Part shown: in pieces, positions 1-8,982 of the stretch
Position numbering within the stretch: the stretch's first letter is position 1
Layout of the letters: every line of letters begins with the position of its first letter
Source of the DNA: Sphingobacterium deserti
GTDB taxonomy: Bacteria > Bacteroidota > Bacteroidia > Sphingobacteriales > Sphingobacteriaceae
Direction: 5' to 3'
Length of the DNA stretch: 64,000 nucleotides
Assembly: GCF_000757725.1 (NCBI RefSeq)
Contig: NZ_JJMU01000026.1
Span: 35,000 to 98,999 of the forward strand
Translations under genes and position numbers: made by a program
The notes under the pieces: generated by a model
What the model was told of the DNA's origin: nothing
The model's input: only the letters and a program-made list of their open reading frames with translations
The model's database searches: none

Positions 1-1
1 T

Positions 2-1123
2 GTAAAATCTGTGGCGCTCGCACATTCTCCAGTCGAGGCGCGAACGGAGTCGTCCCTTATAGATTTAGGCAATGGGCTGGAGCGAGATTATGCAGGCAAA
101 GACGTTAAAGGTAAAACGGTGTTGGTTTATCTCCAGCTGCTGCCAGGATCTGCCACGGGAACAAAAAATCTCCATCGTTCGGAAAAAACTGCGATTGCGG
201 CTCTGCACGGTGCCGAAGGCATCATCTTTGTTAACGCGGTGCCGGGTGGCGTTCTGTTGACAGGAACGGCGTCCATCACGGGAGATCTGATTGCTATCCC
301 GGCCGTGTGTATCGGCTATGAAGATGGTATGGCTTTAAAAGCACGGCTACAGAAAGGCGATAAGCTATCTGCCGCAATAAACATGCAAAATGAGTCTGCG
401 CGTGTTAAAGCGCGAAACGTTATTGCTACGTTAAAAGGTAAAAGCAAACAGAAAATTGTGGTAGGAGGCCATTTGGATTCGTGGGATCTAGCAACCGGCG
501 CCATAGACAATGGAATAGGCTCTTTCGCCGTTATTGACATGGCCCGAACATTAAAACAGCTAAAGGTAAAACCCAAACGTACCATGGAGTTTGTACTGTT
601 TATGGGCGAGGAACAGGGGCTCTTAGGATCAAAAGCCTATGTAGCATCGGCGGAAGCAAAAAATCAATTAGATGATATCGCTTTTATGTTGAACTTTGAT
701 ATGACCAATGCGCCTACAGCATTTCATAGCTCTCGGGAGGAAATGCAAAACCTATATCGGGAATGGATGATACAGCTTAAATCCGCAGACAGCACCTTCA
801 ATGGAAATGTATCTTTTGCTGCGGGTTTACACAGCGATCATCAGCCTTTTATGCTGGCAGGCTTACCCTATGGCGGCGGTGCGGGAGGGAAACTTCCAAA
901 CAACGCAGGAGCCTACTACCACTCTGATAAAGACGTTTTCAGCTTGGTTGATAAAAAAGGATTGGAACAAACGGTGATGTTGGGTGCAGCGTTAGCTTAT
1001 AGTTTAGCACAAACGCCACAAATCCCTGCCCAGCGGCTAACCGATGATGCTATAAAGGCTTACCTTGAACGCTACGGACTCAAAACGCCCTTACAGGTAT
1101 CCGGCGAGTGGCGATGGCAATAA
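2..1123 (+). CDS. M28-family zinc metallopeptidase, 5' end cut off by window
   Basis: This is the C-terminal part of a PA-domain plus M28 aminopeptidase/carboxypeptidase Q-like enzyme, probably exported and releasing amino acids from peptides. The frame is open to the first bases of the window, so the GTG at 11 is not the true start. The first ~130 residues look like a protease-associated insert. The M28 zinc site follows: GGHLDSWD (His about residue 154 counted from base 11), an Asp in GAIDNG, the Glu pair in MGEEQG, Asp in LNFDM and a late His in HSDHQPF. All metal ligands expected of the family are visible, so the enzyme is probably active. It ends at a bidirectional terminator shared with trhO. 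Confidence 0.85.
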   Translation, partial: VKSVALAHSPVEARTESSLIDLGNGLERDYAGKDVKGKTVLVYLQLLPGSATGTKNLHRSEKTAIAALHGAEGIIFVNAVPGGVLLTGTASITGDLIAIPAVCIGYEDGMALKARLQKGDKLSAAINMQNESARVKARNVIATLKGKSKQKIVVGGHLDSWDLATGAIDNGIGSFAVIDMARTLKQLKVKPKRTMEFVLFMGEEQGLLGSKAYVASAEAKNQLDDIAFMLNFDMTNAPTAFHSSREEMQNLYREWMIQLKSADSTFNGNVSFAAGLHSDHQPFMLAGLPYGGGAGGKLPNNAGAYYHSDKDVFSLVDKKGLEQTVMLGAALAYSLAQTPQIPAQRLTDDAIKAYLERYGLKTPLQVSGEWRWQ

Positions 1124-1164
1124 AAAGAAAACGGTAGGATTTACAGCCTACCGTTTCTTTTTAT
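1121..1164. terminator. Bidirectional intrinsic terminator between M28 peptidase and trhO
   Basis: A 9-bp perfect stem (1130-1138 with 1147-1155) has an 8-nt loop. It is flanked by an A-rich run on the left and a T-rich run on the right, so it can serve both convergent genes. It overlaps the stop codon of trhO. Confidence 0.75.
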
Positions 1165-2147
1165 ACCGTTTCCTTTGGCGGGAAGTTTTTATGCTTTCTT
1201 TTGCTGATTTTCTCTAGATTGACAGGTTGCGGCACTTTGATATAATAGCCTGTACCATCGTACTCCCTTTTCCGCGGGTGTTCCATGCAAGTTGTTGAGC
1301 AACAGCCTTCCAGTTTCTCGCCACAAGCATCACACTGCGTGAAATGCTCATTGCAATCGGGGTTCGCACAATTAATCATCTTCGGCGTTACGGTACCGCA
1401 GTTTCTACAGGTAGACACTACCGTCGGGTTTACGGCGTTTACATCTACTGTAACGCGGTTGTCGAACACGTAACATTTGCCATCAAAATCTTTTCCACCT
1501 GCTTCTTTACCATATTTGATAATCCCGCCGTGCAGTTGGTAAACGTCCTCAAAACCTTCTTGCAAAAGCAATGCAGAAGCTTTTTCGCATTTTATTCCGC
1601 CTGTACAATAGGTCAATATTTTTTTTCCTTTATACTGCTCCAGCTCTTTAACCTTCTCCGGAAATTCGCGAAAGTTGTCTATATCCAGCGTGACAGCATT
1701 CTTGAAGCGTCCCACGCTATGTTCGTAGTTTGATCGCACATCCAATACAACCACATCATCCTGATCTTTCATCGCCAGGAATTCTGTCGGTTCAAGGTGT
1801 TTTCCCGTTTGTTTGTTGGGGTCGATGATCTCTGGATTCCGTAAACCTGAGTGTACGATCTCTGGCTTATACCGGCAGTGCATTTTGATGAAAGAGGGTT
1901 CTGCAACCTCATCAATTTTAAACTCCGTTTTTGCAAAACGGGCGTCGGCATGTATGGCTTCCATATAGCGCTTACAAGCGTCTACAGTGCCTGAGACAGT
2001 GCCGTTAAGCCCTTCTTCCGCCACGATAATGCGACCAACAAGTCCAAGGGATTGACAAAATTCTAAGTGCTTTGCCGCAAAATCTTCGGCATTTTCGATA
2101 GGGCTGTAGCAATAGTACAGCAAGGTGTGGTATGTATTCATATGCAT
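1161..2147 (-). CDS. trhO: tRNA uridine(34) hydroxylase TrhO (YceA-type rhodanese protein)
   Basis: TrhO enzymes hydroxylate U34 in the wobble position of tRNAs, the prephenate-independent route towards 5-oxyacetyl/methoxy-uridine. The 328-residue protein has the family layout: an N-terminal acylphosphatase-like domain (about residues 5-95), a central rhodanese domain whose active-site loop reads CTGGIKCEKA, and a C-terminal cysteine-rich region with several CxxC pairs (CRNCG, CDACGE) that probably binds zinc. Two ATGs two codons apart (2147 and 2141) are possible starts. An exact TAnnTTTG box lies upstream at 2192-2199. The gene is monocistronic and convergent with the M28 peptidase. Confidence 0.93.
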   Translation of the reverse strand: MHMNTYHTLLYYCYSPIENAEDFAAKHLEFCQSLGLVGRIIVAEEGLNGTVSGTVDACKRYMEAIHADARFAKTEFKIDEVAEPSFIKMHCRYKPEIVHSGLRNPEIIDPNKQTGKHLEPTEFLAMKDQDDVVVLDVRSNYEHSVGRFKNAVTLDIDNFREFPEKVKELEQYKGKKILTYCTGGIKCEKASALLLQEGFEDVYQLHGGIIKYGKEAGGKDFDGKCYVFDNRVTVDVNAVNPTVVSTCRNCGTVTPKMINCANPDCNEHFTQCDACGEKLEGCCSTTCMEHPRKREYDGTGYYIKVPQPVNLEKISKRKHKNFPPKETV

Positions 2148-2191
2148 TGATACCGCTGCAAACGGCGTTTAATGTTTAAAATTTTATGCGG

Positions 2192-2199
2192 CAAAGGTA
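2192..2199 (-). promoter_or_regulatory. -7 promoter box for trhO
   Basis: The complement reads TACCTTTG, an exact match to the Bacteroidota TAnnTTTG box, 45 bases upstream of the trhO start. No clear -33 TTTG was found. Confidence 0.55.
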
Positions 2200-2230
2200 C
2201 GAAAAAAGAGCTGTTTAAAATTGATGGCTA

Positions 2231-2467
2231 TCATTTTTTGATCAATGGCCTCAAAAGATAGTCCAATCCGTTCATTTTGATTTCATGAAGCGCAGCGAGT
2301 TGCGTTCCTAATTTCCCTTTTGGAAATCCTTTCTGTCTGAACCACACAAGATAGGGCTCTGGTAAGTTACATAGCAACCAGCCTTCGTATTTACCAAAGG
2401 GCATCTTACTATTTGCTAGCTCGATAAGTAGCGCCGGGTCAAATAAATTAGTCTCTGGTTTTTCCAT
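2231..2467 (-). CDS. DUF3820 family small protein
   Basis: The protein has 78 residues and matches DUF3820 by its MPFGKYEGWLLCNLPEPYL segment and the following LVWFRQKGFPKGKLG motif. Family members are small cytosolic proteins once labelled quorum-sensing-regulated virulence factors, and no biochemical role is established. The start overlaps the end of the upstream glycosyltransferase gene by 20 bases, so the two are probably co-transcribed and translationally coupled. Confidence 0.8.
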   Translation of the reverse strand: MEKPETNLFDPALLIELANSKMPFGKYEGWLLCNLPEPYLVWFRQKGFPKGKLGTQLAALHEIKMNGLDYLLRPLIKK

Positions 2468-3206
2468 GCTTTATGCGGTGTGAAATTAAACGGAGTGCAA
2501 TGATTCCGTGGTTTATCAAATTGGGAATCGCTCCGTAGTATTTTTTAAAGATTTGATAACGCTCTCGAAGACTTTGCTTATGGCGCTTTTGCGACATGCC
2601 GCCGACGAGATATTTCGCTACATAAGCATGCACATTCACAATCTTTTGCGCTTTTTTCGAAGCCCGAATGATCCAGTCGATATCTGCACTTAATTGGTAA
2701 GTACGATCGTAAGGCGCGGTTAAACTTCGTTTTATGTAGATCGCTTGATGGCAAACATTCATGCCATATTTAAACGATCGCCAGTTGAAATTGCGCGGTG
2801 CTTTATGGCGTCTATCACCAATTTCATAGCGCTCTTCATCGACAAGTCTTGTTTCGCCATAATAGATATCAGCATCTATTTCTGCGGAGAAAACGCGTTC
2901 CAAAGTATCTGCTGCATAGAGTTCGTCGCCTGAATTGAGAAACAAAACATAGTCGCCCGTAGCAACGGCTAGCCCTTTGTTCATTGCATCATAGATGCCT
3001 TCATCTTTCTCAGAAATTAGCGTATCAATGTGCGCTGTATATCGATCTATAATAGCCAGCGTTCCATCAGTAGATGCCCCATCAACAATGATATACTCTA
3101 CGTTGCTGTAGCTTTGACTGATGACCGACTTAATCGTGAACTCAATATCCCGCGCATTGTTGAATACGATAGTGATGATAGAAACCTTGGGTGTAAACTT
3201 TGTCAT
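2448..3206 (-). CDS. Family 2 glycosyltransferase (WcaA-like)
   Basis: This 252-residue GT-A fold enzyme probably transfers a sugar onto a lipid-linked surface glycan at the inner membrane. It shows the GT2 hallmarks in order: an N-terminal VSIITIVFNNARDI strand, IIVDGASTDGT (nucleotide-binding Asp), and FLNSGDELY in the place of the DxD metal motif (SGD). No transmembrane segment is evident. It lies beside an FkbM methyltransferase and a second glycosyltransferase at the left edge of the polysaccharide island. A TAnnTTTG box sits 18 bases upstream. The sugar specificity cannot be read from sequence. Confidence 0.88.
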   Translation of the reverse strand: MTKFTPKVSIITIVFNNARDIEFTIKSVISQSYSNVEYIIVDGASTDGTLAIIDRYTAHIDTLISEKDEGIYDAMNKGLAVATGDYVLFLNSGDELYAADTLERVFSAEIDADIYYGETRLVDEERYEIGDRRHKAPRNFNWRSFKYGMNVCHQAIYIKRSLTAPYDRTYQLSADIDWIIRASKKAQKIVNVHAYVAKYLVGGMSQKRHKQSLRERYQIFKKYYGAIPNLINHGIIALRLISHRIKHGKTRD

Positions 3207-3223
3207 GCAAAAAGCCTTATTTG

Positions 3224-3231
3224 CAAAAATA
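3224..3231 (-). promoter_or_regulatory. -7 promoter box for the GT2 gene
   Basis: The complement reads TATTTTTG followed by C, an exact TAnnTTTG box. It predicts a leader of only about 10 nt before the start at 3206. Confidence 0.5.
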
Positions 3232-3351
3232 CGAATATCTATGTTAGTATGGTCGATATGGATTCGCCTATGGCGAAAAATAAAATGTTAAAATTGAATT
3301 ATTCGCACAACCATTTGGAAAATAATATTAATTTATTTTCGTTTTAACTTA

Positions 3352-4050
3352 ATGAATCGCACCGTGTTATTACTAAAGCAGGCGATATTGAAACATATCC
3401 CAGTGCATAAGTTTTTCCATTACTGTTCATACGCGCAAGATGGAGAGGATATGATCATCCGGAGCCTCTACGAACATCTGAAAGGATACAAAGGTTACTA
3501 CGTGGATGTAGGGGCGCATCATCCTTACCGCTTCTCAAATACCAAATATTTCTATAGTAAAGGTTGGCGTGGAATAAACATTGAGCCATCTCCAAAAGCC
3601 CTGCGACTATTTCGCATCTTTCGGAGCAGAGACATCAGTCTCAATATCGGCGTTAGTGATAGCCCACAAGAATTGACATACTATTGTTTTAATGAGCCGG
3701 CGCTAAACGGCTTTTCAAAAGAACTATCCGAATACCGAAATAGTGCACACGCTCGTTATCATCTTATTAAAACGATCGTGGTAAAAACACTTCCTTTGGC
3801 GCAGATCTTAGATCAATATCTACCGAAAGGCCAAAAAATTGATTTTCTTACGATTGATGCAGAGGGCTTTGATCTGATTGTACTGCAGTCCAATGATTGG
3901 ACACTTTATCGTCCAGCCTTCGTTTTGGTAGAGGATGCCGTTGATTTCTTGCAATTGCGGGATTCTGCTATCTATCAGTTGATGGCTAAGGTGGGGTATA
4001 GTCTAGTTGCAAAAACGGTTCGTACGCTGGTATTTCAAGATAAGGCCTAA
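3352..4050 (+). CDS. FkbM family methyltransferase
   Basis: This is a SAM-dependent O-methyltransferase of the FkbM family, 232 residues. Motif I for SAM binding is visible in YVDVGAHHPYRFSNT, followed by INIEPSP (acidic ribose-binding residue) and IDFLTIDAEGFD, which are typical of FkbM proteins in polysaccharide clusters. It probably methylates a sugar of the surface glycan. It stops one base before the convergent end of the next glycosyltransferase, with no obvious terminator between them, so the two transcripts may overlap at their 3' ends. Confidence 0.85.
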   Translation: MNRTVLLLKQAILKHIPVHKFFHYCSYAQDGEDMIIRSLYEHLKGYKGYYVDVGAHHPYRFSNTKYFYSKGWRGINIEPSPKALRLFRIFRSRDISLNIGVSDSPQELTYYCFNEPALNGFSKELSEYRNSAHARYHLIKTIVVKTLPLAQILDQYLPKGQKIDFLTIDAEGFDLIVLQSNDWTLYRPAFVLVEDAVDFLQLRDSAIYQLMAKVGYSLVAKTVRTLVFQDKA

Positions 4051-4051
4051 A

Positions 4052-4960
4052 CTAGTTTTTTTGTAGTTTTTTATGGAGGTAGCGAACTAATCGCTCCATG
4101 ATGGAACCTTTTCTTGTGGCATAAAATTGTTTGATAGCCTCGTATGCCTTTTTGTTTTCCTCTACTTCGTTTGGGAAATATTTCATTTTGCTCTGTGCAA
4201 GTTCCACGCGATATACATTGTCGCGATCGGAATGCGTGCCAGAACCGTCGGTGCCAATGTTTTGCACCATAGAATTTCGCGGATAAAGCACGAGTCCCTG
4301 CGCATTAAAGACTGACAAATACCAGCGGATAGCCCAAGAGTTGATCTTTCCGGCTTTGTAGGCTTTCACCTGTTTCCAAAAGTTTTCAGACCGTTCGATG
4401 CTAAATTGCTTAATATCGGCCCGATCAAAATTTTCCGTCAACGCCTCGATATCCGGATTAAATTTATCCCAAGCCCTTTTCCAGGTTGCCCAACCCCAGC
4501 TATTGGCGACACGGAAAAAGAAAGACTTTGGCAGTCTTTTAGGGTGCTGCACAGGATACATATAGCCGCTTATTTCCATAACGCGTTCTTCCGCCTGATA
4601 GCGTAGGAGGGCGTCGTTAAAATATGTGAGGGCATAAGGCGATGTCTCCAAATCATCTTCCAAGACGATCACCTGACCATACTCATTAATAATTTTAGTG
4701 ACGCCATCAATTACATTTTCCGCGAGGCCCCAGTTGCGGTTGCGCTCCATAATCGTAATGTGCTTAAAATTCCAAGGTTCACGAATAATGGATCGTACTT
4801 GGTTTACGGCTTCCACAGCATCTGCATTTTTTGCTGCATCGGAAATAATAAATAGGAGGGAGCTGGACGCCAAAAGATTTTTTTCCAATGCCGCCAGTGT
4901 CTTTCTGGTATGCTTCGGTCGGTTGTAAACGAATAATACGATGGGCGCTAATGATGACAT
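4052..4960 (-). CDS. Glycosyltransferase with GNT-I-like nucleotide-sugar domain
   Basis: The 302-residue protein starts with APIVLFVYNRPKHTRKT, has the acidic metal motif LEDDLETSP at about residue 100, and carries ANSWGWATWKRAW in the acceptor half. This pattern is common in Bacteroidota capsule and O-antigen clusters and is related to GT13/GT2 enzymes. It probably adds a sugar to a lipid-linked repeat unit at the cytosolic face. It is transcribed away from the flippase gene. A TAnnTTTG box at 4980-4987 predicts a leader of about 13 nt. Confidence 0.82.
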   Translation of the reverse strand: MSSLAPIVLFVYNRPKHTRKTLAALEKNLLASSSLLFIISDAAKNADAVEAVNQVRSIIREPWNFKHITIMERNRNWGLAENVIDGVTKIINEYGQVIVLEDDLETSPYALTYFNDALLRYQAEERVMEISGYMYPVQHPKRLPKSFFFRVANSWGWATWKRAWDKFNPDIEALTENFDRADIKQFSIERSENFWKQVKAYKAGKINSWAIRWYLSVFNAQGLVLYPRNSMVQNIGTDGSGTHSDRDNVYRVELAQSKMKYFPNEVEENKKAYEAIKQFYATRKGSIMERLVRYLHKKLQKN

Positions 4961-4979
4961 AAAAAAATGATCCTGAATT

Positions 4980-4987
4980 CAAATATA
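4980..4987 (-). promoter_or_regulatory. -7 promoter box for the GNT-I-like glycosyltransferase
   Basis: The complement reads TATATTTG, an exact TAnnTTTG box, 20 bases upstream of the start codon. Confidence 0.5.
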
Positions 4988-5043
4988 AAAAAGTTATTCT
5001 CGCTTTGGATTCATTTCCACTCTTTTTCTACCTTTTCAATTAA

Positions 5044-5051
5044 TATCTTTG
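5044..5051 (+). promoter_or_regulatory. -7 promoter box for the flippase operon
   Basis: TATCTTTG is an exact TAnnTTTG box 25 bases upstream of the flippase ATG. No TTTG lies at the usual -33 distance. Confidence 0.55.
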
Positions 5052-5076
5052 TTAACTTATTGGATTAAGATCTTTC

Positions 5077-6528
5077 ATGAGCGAAAATACCAAGCAAAAT
5101 ACACTGAAGGGGTTGTTTTGGAATGCTATTGACCGTTTTGGTAACCAATTCGTCATTACGGTGGTCGGTATCATCACTGCGCGCATACTTACACCAAACG
5201 ACTTTGGTGTACTAGCCGTTCTGATGATTTTTTCGACTATCGCCACAACCTTCGTTGATAGTGGATTAGCTACTTCCCTTGTGCGCTCGCCAAAGGTTGA
5301 AGAGGAGGAATACGCCACCATGTTTGTGTTTAATCTTGCTGTCAGCGTCCTGCTATACGGTATCCTGTTTTTTGCAGCTCCTTATCTCGAACGCTTCAAT
5401 GACATCGAAGGTCTTGCGCTGTATGCACGGGTACTTTTCTTACAGCTCATTGTACATTCTTTTGGGATCGTACAGTACGTGAAACTGCTCAAGAACTTTT
5501 CATTTAAGCAAACTGCCCGGATTAACGTATTCGCTATTGTTTTTTCAGGTACGACGGTGGTGTCACTAGCATTGTTAGGATTTGGCGTATGGGCGATATT
5601 GCTCCAGCCGGTTCTCTATTCGAGCTTCAGAACAGCTATGCTGTGGCTTTGGGGTGATTGGAAGATCAATCTATCCTTTTCATTTGATGTGCTCAAGAAG
5701 CATCTTCGATTTTCGGTATCTTTTATGGTCGGGAGTATGCTAGGGAAAGTGTTTTCACAAGGGTACTACGCATTTATTGGTAAGCATTTTTCGCTCGCAG
5801 AAACAGGTTTTTATCTCCAAGCGAACAAGTGGGGCGAGACGCCAAACATGCTAATCTCTTCTGTTATTCAAGGAACGACACTTTCTACCCTCACGCCTAT
5901 TCAAGACGATTACCCCAGGTTTTTAAATGCCTGTCGGAAATCGATGAAGACCTTAGGCTTCCTGTTGTTTCCAGTGAGTCTTTGCGCGATAGCGATTGCT
6001 GAGCCGGCATTCACTTATTTTCTGTCTGATAAATGGGCTGCTTCCATCTGTTATTTTCAACTATTGTGTTTCGCAGGCATGTTTATCTCCTTGACAGATT
6101 TGAATGTTAATTTTTTAAATATCAAGGGAAAATCTGACTATACACTTTGGTTGGAAGTCATAAAAATAGCAACCGCAGTTGCGGTGTTATTAGCGACATT
6201 CAGGTTTGGGATTTTGTCGATTATATTCGGGCAAATTGGTATACGTATAGCATTCTATTGTGTTAGTACGTTTTTCAGCGGCAAGATCTATGGCTATCAT
6301 TTTTTTAGACAGCTGCGAGATTTATCATTTAGCTTTTTCATCAGTGTGGTCGCGTTTTGTTTAGCCATGCTTTTTAGTCATTTCTTTCCAAATATCCACG
6401 ACCTAATCTTGCTGTCGTTACAAAGCATTATATTCGTAATGGTATACATCGTTGGGAATCATTTAGGAAGGAATGAAATTTGGATGGAGTTGGTAAACAT
6501 GGGTAAACGAAAATTAGCAAGGAAATAA
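5077..6528 (+). CDS. Polysaccharide flippase (MOP superfamily, WzxC-like)
   Basis: The 483-residue membrane protein has about 12-14 hydrophobic helices. Its N-terminus, KGLFWNAIDRFGNQFV followed by GIITARILTPNDFGVLAV, is characteristic of lipopolysaccharide-biosynthesis flippases of the MOP family. It should move undecaprenyl-linked glycan units across the inner membrane. It is the first gene of a tight three-gene operon: the asparagine-synthetase-like gene starts 2 bases after its stop, and that gene overlaps the CapA-like gene. No Wzy-type polymerase was recognised in the window. Confidence 0.88.
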   Translation: MSENTKQNTLKGLFWNAIDRFGNQFVITVVGIITARILTPNDFGVLAVLMIFSTIATTFVDSGLATSLVRSPKVEEEEYATMFVFNLAVSVLLYGILFFAAPYLERFNDIEGLALYARVLFLQLIVHSFGIVQYVKLLKNFSFKQTARINVFAIVFSGTTVVSLALLGFGVWAILLQPVLYSSFRTAMLWLWGDWKINLSFSFDVLKKHLRFSVSFMVGSMLGKVFSQGYYAFIGKHFSLAETGFYLQANKWGETPNMLISSVIQGTTLSTLTPIQDDYPRFLNACRKSMKTLGFLLFPVSLCAIAIAEPAFTYFLSDKWAASICYFQLLCFAGMFISLTDLNVNFLNIKGKSDYTLWLEVIKIATAVAVLLATFRFGILSIIFGQIGIRIAFYCVSTFFSGKIYGYHFFRQLRDLSFSFFISVVAFCLAMLFSHFFPNIHDLILLSLQSIIFVMVYIVGNHLGRNEIWMELVNMGKRKLARK

Positions 6529-6530
6529 GA

Positions 6531-7892
6531 ATGGAAGTTGCAAAGGGCAATTGGGTAGGATACGGAACAATTTTTTACAATGAGCGTACGGCGAAGTACA
6601 GCACATCAATTGACGAGGTAATAGACTATAACCGCCTAGAAATTGATATGCAAGGCTTGTCAGCTTATTTGGATTATGGTTATTGTGTTTTTGGACACAG
6701 TCCGGTAAAGCATGTCAAATACCTTCTTCCAAATGAAACGTTACATCTGGAAGATGGAAAGTTGCTGGTTAAGCGCGAGGACGATAACATTATCCAAAGA
6801 ATTGGCGTACGAAGTCACGAAGATGGTGTCTTGTCGATGCTTTCCGATTCATTGAATACGTGGAGCACAAGTTTTTCGGATGATATTCTAATCCCGACAA
6901 GTGGAGGCTTCGATTCCCGACTGCTGAATGTCTTGCTGAAGGATAAAAGTAGAATTCGTTCCTACACGTATGGAACATCGTTCAACCAAAACCTATCGCG
7001 CGAAGCGGTATATGCAGCAGCTTTATCAAAAAAAATCGGGACACACTGGATGCGCGTGGATTTGGGAAAATTTAACAACTACGTTCAAGACTGGTATGAA
7101 ATTTTCGGACCATCAGTAGGCGCTTCGGGTACGTACCATATGGAATTTTACGGCGCGATTGCCGACATGGAAAATCAAAGAAAGCTGCATTTGTTGAGCG
7201 GTATCATTGGCGATGCATGGGCAGGCGCAGTAGACGTTCCGCCAATTGCAGACCCGCAATCGTATTTAAAGTTGGGGTACACGCACGGCATGAGTGCCGA
7301 ATCGTCTCTCGCCACGGGAATAGATTATACATCCTTGGTGGAGCCGATATTCGACCAACAAAAAGCGCATCTTGAATCTCCCGAATATAGAATCATCACA
7401 GCGATGCGTACAAAAATGATGCTTTTACAATACCTCATAAAAGTGCCATCCGTTTACGGATTTCCGGGATATTCGCCGTTTTTAGAGGAAAATATTGCTT
7501 TGGCTATGCTAAATCTTCCAGCAGAACGTAGAGCTAACAGGCAATGGCAGCGCGATTTTTTCAAATCAAACGGCGTATTATTTGAAGAACAGCAGCATAG
7601 CTATACCTATCAAAACTCCCTGAACTACTACGCCTTGATGCATACTCCGTTGGAGCCGCTCAACGTAGCGGTTTTGAAAGAGGTCATTAAGCCTGCGTAT
7701 CTAAAATGGATCAATGATCGGATCGCGACAATAGGAAAAAAAGAAAAGCTTTTCCAGCAATTAATGCATACGCCTAAAGTAAAAGAACTGTTGAAGATGC
7801 TTGGATTTAAAAACGGTTTACTGAAAGCGTATTTTGCATACATTACGATTAAGCCTATTGAAATCATGTTAGTAAAAAGAAATGCAACATAA
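6531..7892 (+). CDS. Asparagine-synthetase-like amidotransferase lacking the glutaminase Cys
   Basis: The C-terminal two thirds is an Asn_synthase (PP-loop ATP pyrophosphatase) domain with SGGFDSR at residues 124-130. This enzyme type adenylates a carboxylate and forms an amide. The first ~110 residues match only the distal part of a class II glutaminase domain (a LSAYLDYGYCVFG-like stretch). The N-terminal Met-Cys nucleophile of glutamine-dependent enzymes is absent, so free ammonia or an amine on another substrate is the likelier nitrogen donor. Its place between a flippase and a CapA-like gene suggests amidation of a uronic-acid-bearing surface glycan; the target is inferred. It overlaps the next gene by 11 bases. 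Confidence 0.8.
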   Translation: MEVAKGNWVGYGTIFYNERTAKYSTSIDEVIDYNRLEIDMQGLSAYLDYGYCVFGHSPVKHVKYLLPNETLHLEDGKLLVKREDDNIIQRIGVRSHEDGVLSMLSDSLNTWSTSFSDDILIPTSGGFDSRLLNVLLKDKSRIRSYTYGTSFNQNLSREAVYAAALSKKIGTHWMRVDLGKFNNYVQDWYEIFGPSVGASGTYHMEFYGAIADMENQRKLHLLSGIIGDAWAGAVDVPPIADPQSYLKLGYTHGMSAESSLATGIDYTSLVEPIFDQQKAHLESPEYRIITAMRTKMMLLQYLIKVPSVYGFPGYSPFLEENIALAMLNLPAERRANRQWQRDFFKSNGVLFEEQQHSYTYQNSLNYYALMHTPLEPLNVAVLKEVIKPAYLKWINDRIATIGKKEKLFQQLMHTPKVKELLKMLGFKNGLLKAYFAYITIKPIEIMLVKRNAT

Positions 7893-8982
7893 ATTACTTT
7901 TTGTAGGTGATGTTGTCCTGCAATCGGAACCATCTTTTTCATCGGAGCTACGGGCATTAATTGCCGAGCAGCATATTTGCTGTTGCAACGTAGAAGCACC
8001 ATTGGCCGGGGTTGGCGCTGCGGATGCCAAAACAGGGCCTACCATACAACAAAGGAAGGAAGCTCCTATTTGGTTGCGTAACTTGGGGTTCAACCTATTT
8101 GCGATGGCAAATAACCATATTCTAGATTATGGTAAAGAAGCCATGTTGCAAACTATGCAAGCATTTGGGGAGGACGCAATTGGAGTAGGGGATGAAGATC
8201 AAGCATACGATATGCTTGTTAAAAACATCGATAATATCCGCTACGGTTTTTTGGCGTATGCCGAAAATGGATATGGTGCGCTGAACGGTGATAGGTCTCA
8301 CGGCTACGCTTGGGTGAATCACCCGCGGGTCAATAAAGATCTGGCGCGCTATAAACAGCAGGTAGATGTTCTTATTGTACAGGTGCATGCCGGCGTAGAA
8401 ATGGTGGATTTCCCGATCCCAGAATGGAGAAATAGGTATCGCGAGTTGGTTGACCACGGAGCAGATATCGTCATTGCGCACCATCCGCATGTTGTGCAGG
8501 GACAAGAAATTTATAAGGGGAAGCATATTATCTATAGCTTAGGCAATTTCTATTTCGATGGCATTACAGATACGCTTGCTTGGAGAACGGGTGCGGCGCT
8601 GCAGCTAACGGTAGAAAGGGGTGTTATCCAGCAAGCAGAACTCCGTCTGACACGCAAAGATGATACTTCTGTATCGCTTCGGTCCAAGGAGGAAACAGCT
8701 TTGCAGTTGAGCGCTCTAAATGAAAAGCTATTGGATGATAGCCATTATACAAAGCTTGTGGATGATATAGCTGTTGACCAATGGCAGCGCCATCATAAAA
8801 ATTATTACGCAAAACCGTTCAATGGCCTATCAAGCTATTCTTTCAAAGCATTGGCAAAACACATCAAGCGGATGGTTTTTAACAGAGAAGTCGACTATAG
8901 CTTGCTGTGGCACAATATGGAAATTGAAAGTAATTTCTGGATTGCACGTCGAGCAATCCGGAAACTGCAATCAAAAAAATAG
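7882..8982 (+). CDS. CapA family protein (poly-gamma-glutamate capsule-type metallophosphatase fold)
   Basis: This 366-residue CapA/PgsA-fold protein is related to calcineurin-like metallophosphoesterases. Visible family motifs are FVGDVVLQ near the N-terminus, NVEAPLAG, MANNHILDYG, the HAGVEM metal region and AHHPHVVQG with IYSLGNFYFD. CapA proteins take part in making or attaching poly-gamma-glutamate or related surface polymers. No signal peptide is visible, unlike the membrane-anchored CapA of Bacillus. Coupling to the upstream amidotransferase by an 11-base overlap suggests they modify the same polymer. Its TAG stop directly abuts the stop of the convergent DeoR gene. Confidence 0.85.
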   Translation: MQHKLLFVGDVVLQSEPSFSSELRALIAEQHICCCNVEAPLAGVGAADAKTGPTIQQRKEAPIWLRNLGFNLFAMANNHILDYGKEAMLQTMQAFGEDAIGVGDEDQAYDMLVKNIDNIRYGFLAYAENGYGALNGDRSHGYAWVNHPRVNKDLARYKQQVDVLIVQVHAGVEMVDFPIPEWRNRYRELVDHGADIVIAHHPHVVQGQEIYKGKHIIYSLGNFYFDGITDTLAWRTGAALQLTVERGVIQQAELRLTRKDDTSVSLRSKEETALQLSALNEKLLDDSHYTKLVDDIAVDQWQRHHKNYYAKPFNGLSSYSFKALAKHIKRMVFNREVDYSLLWHNMEIESNFWIARRAIRKLQSKK

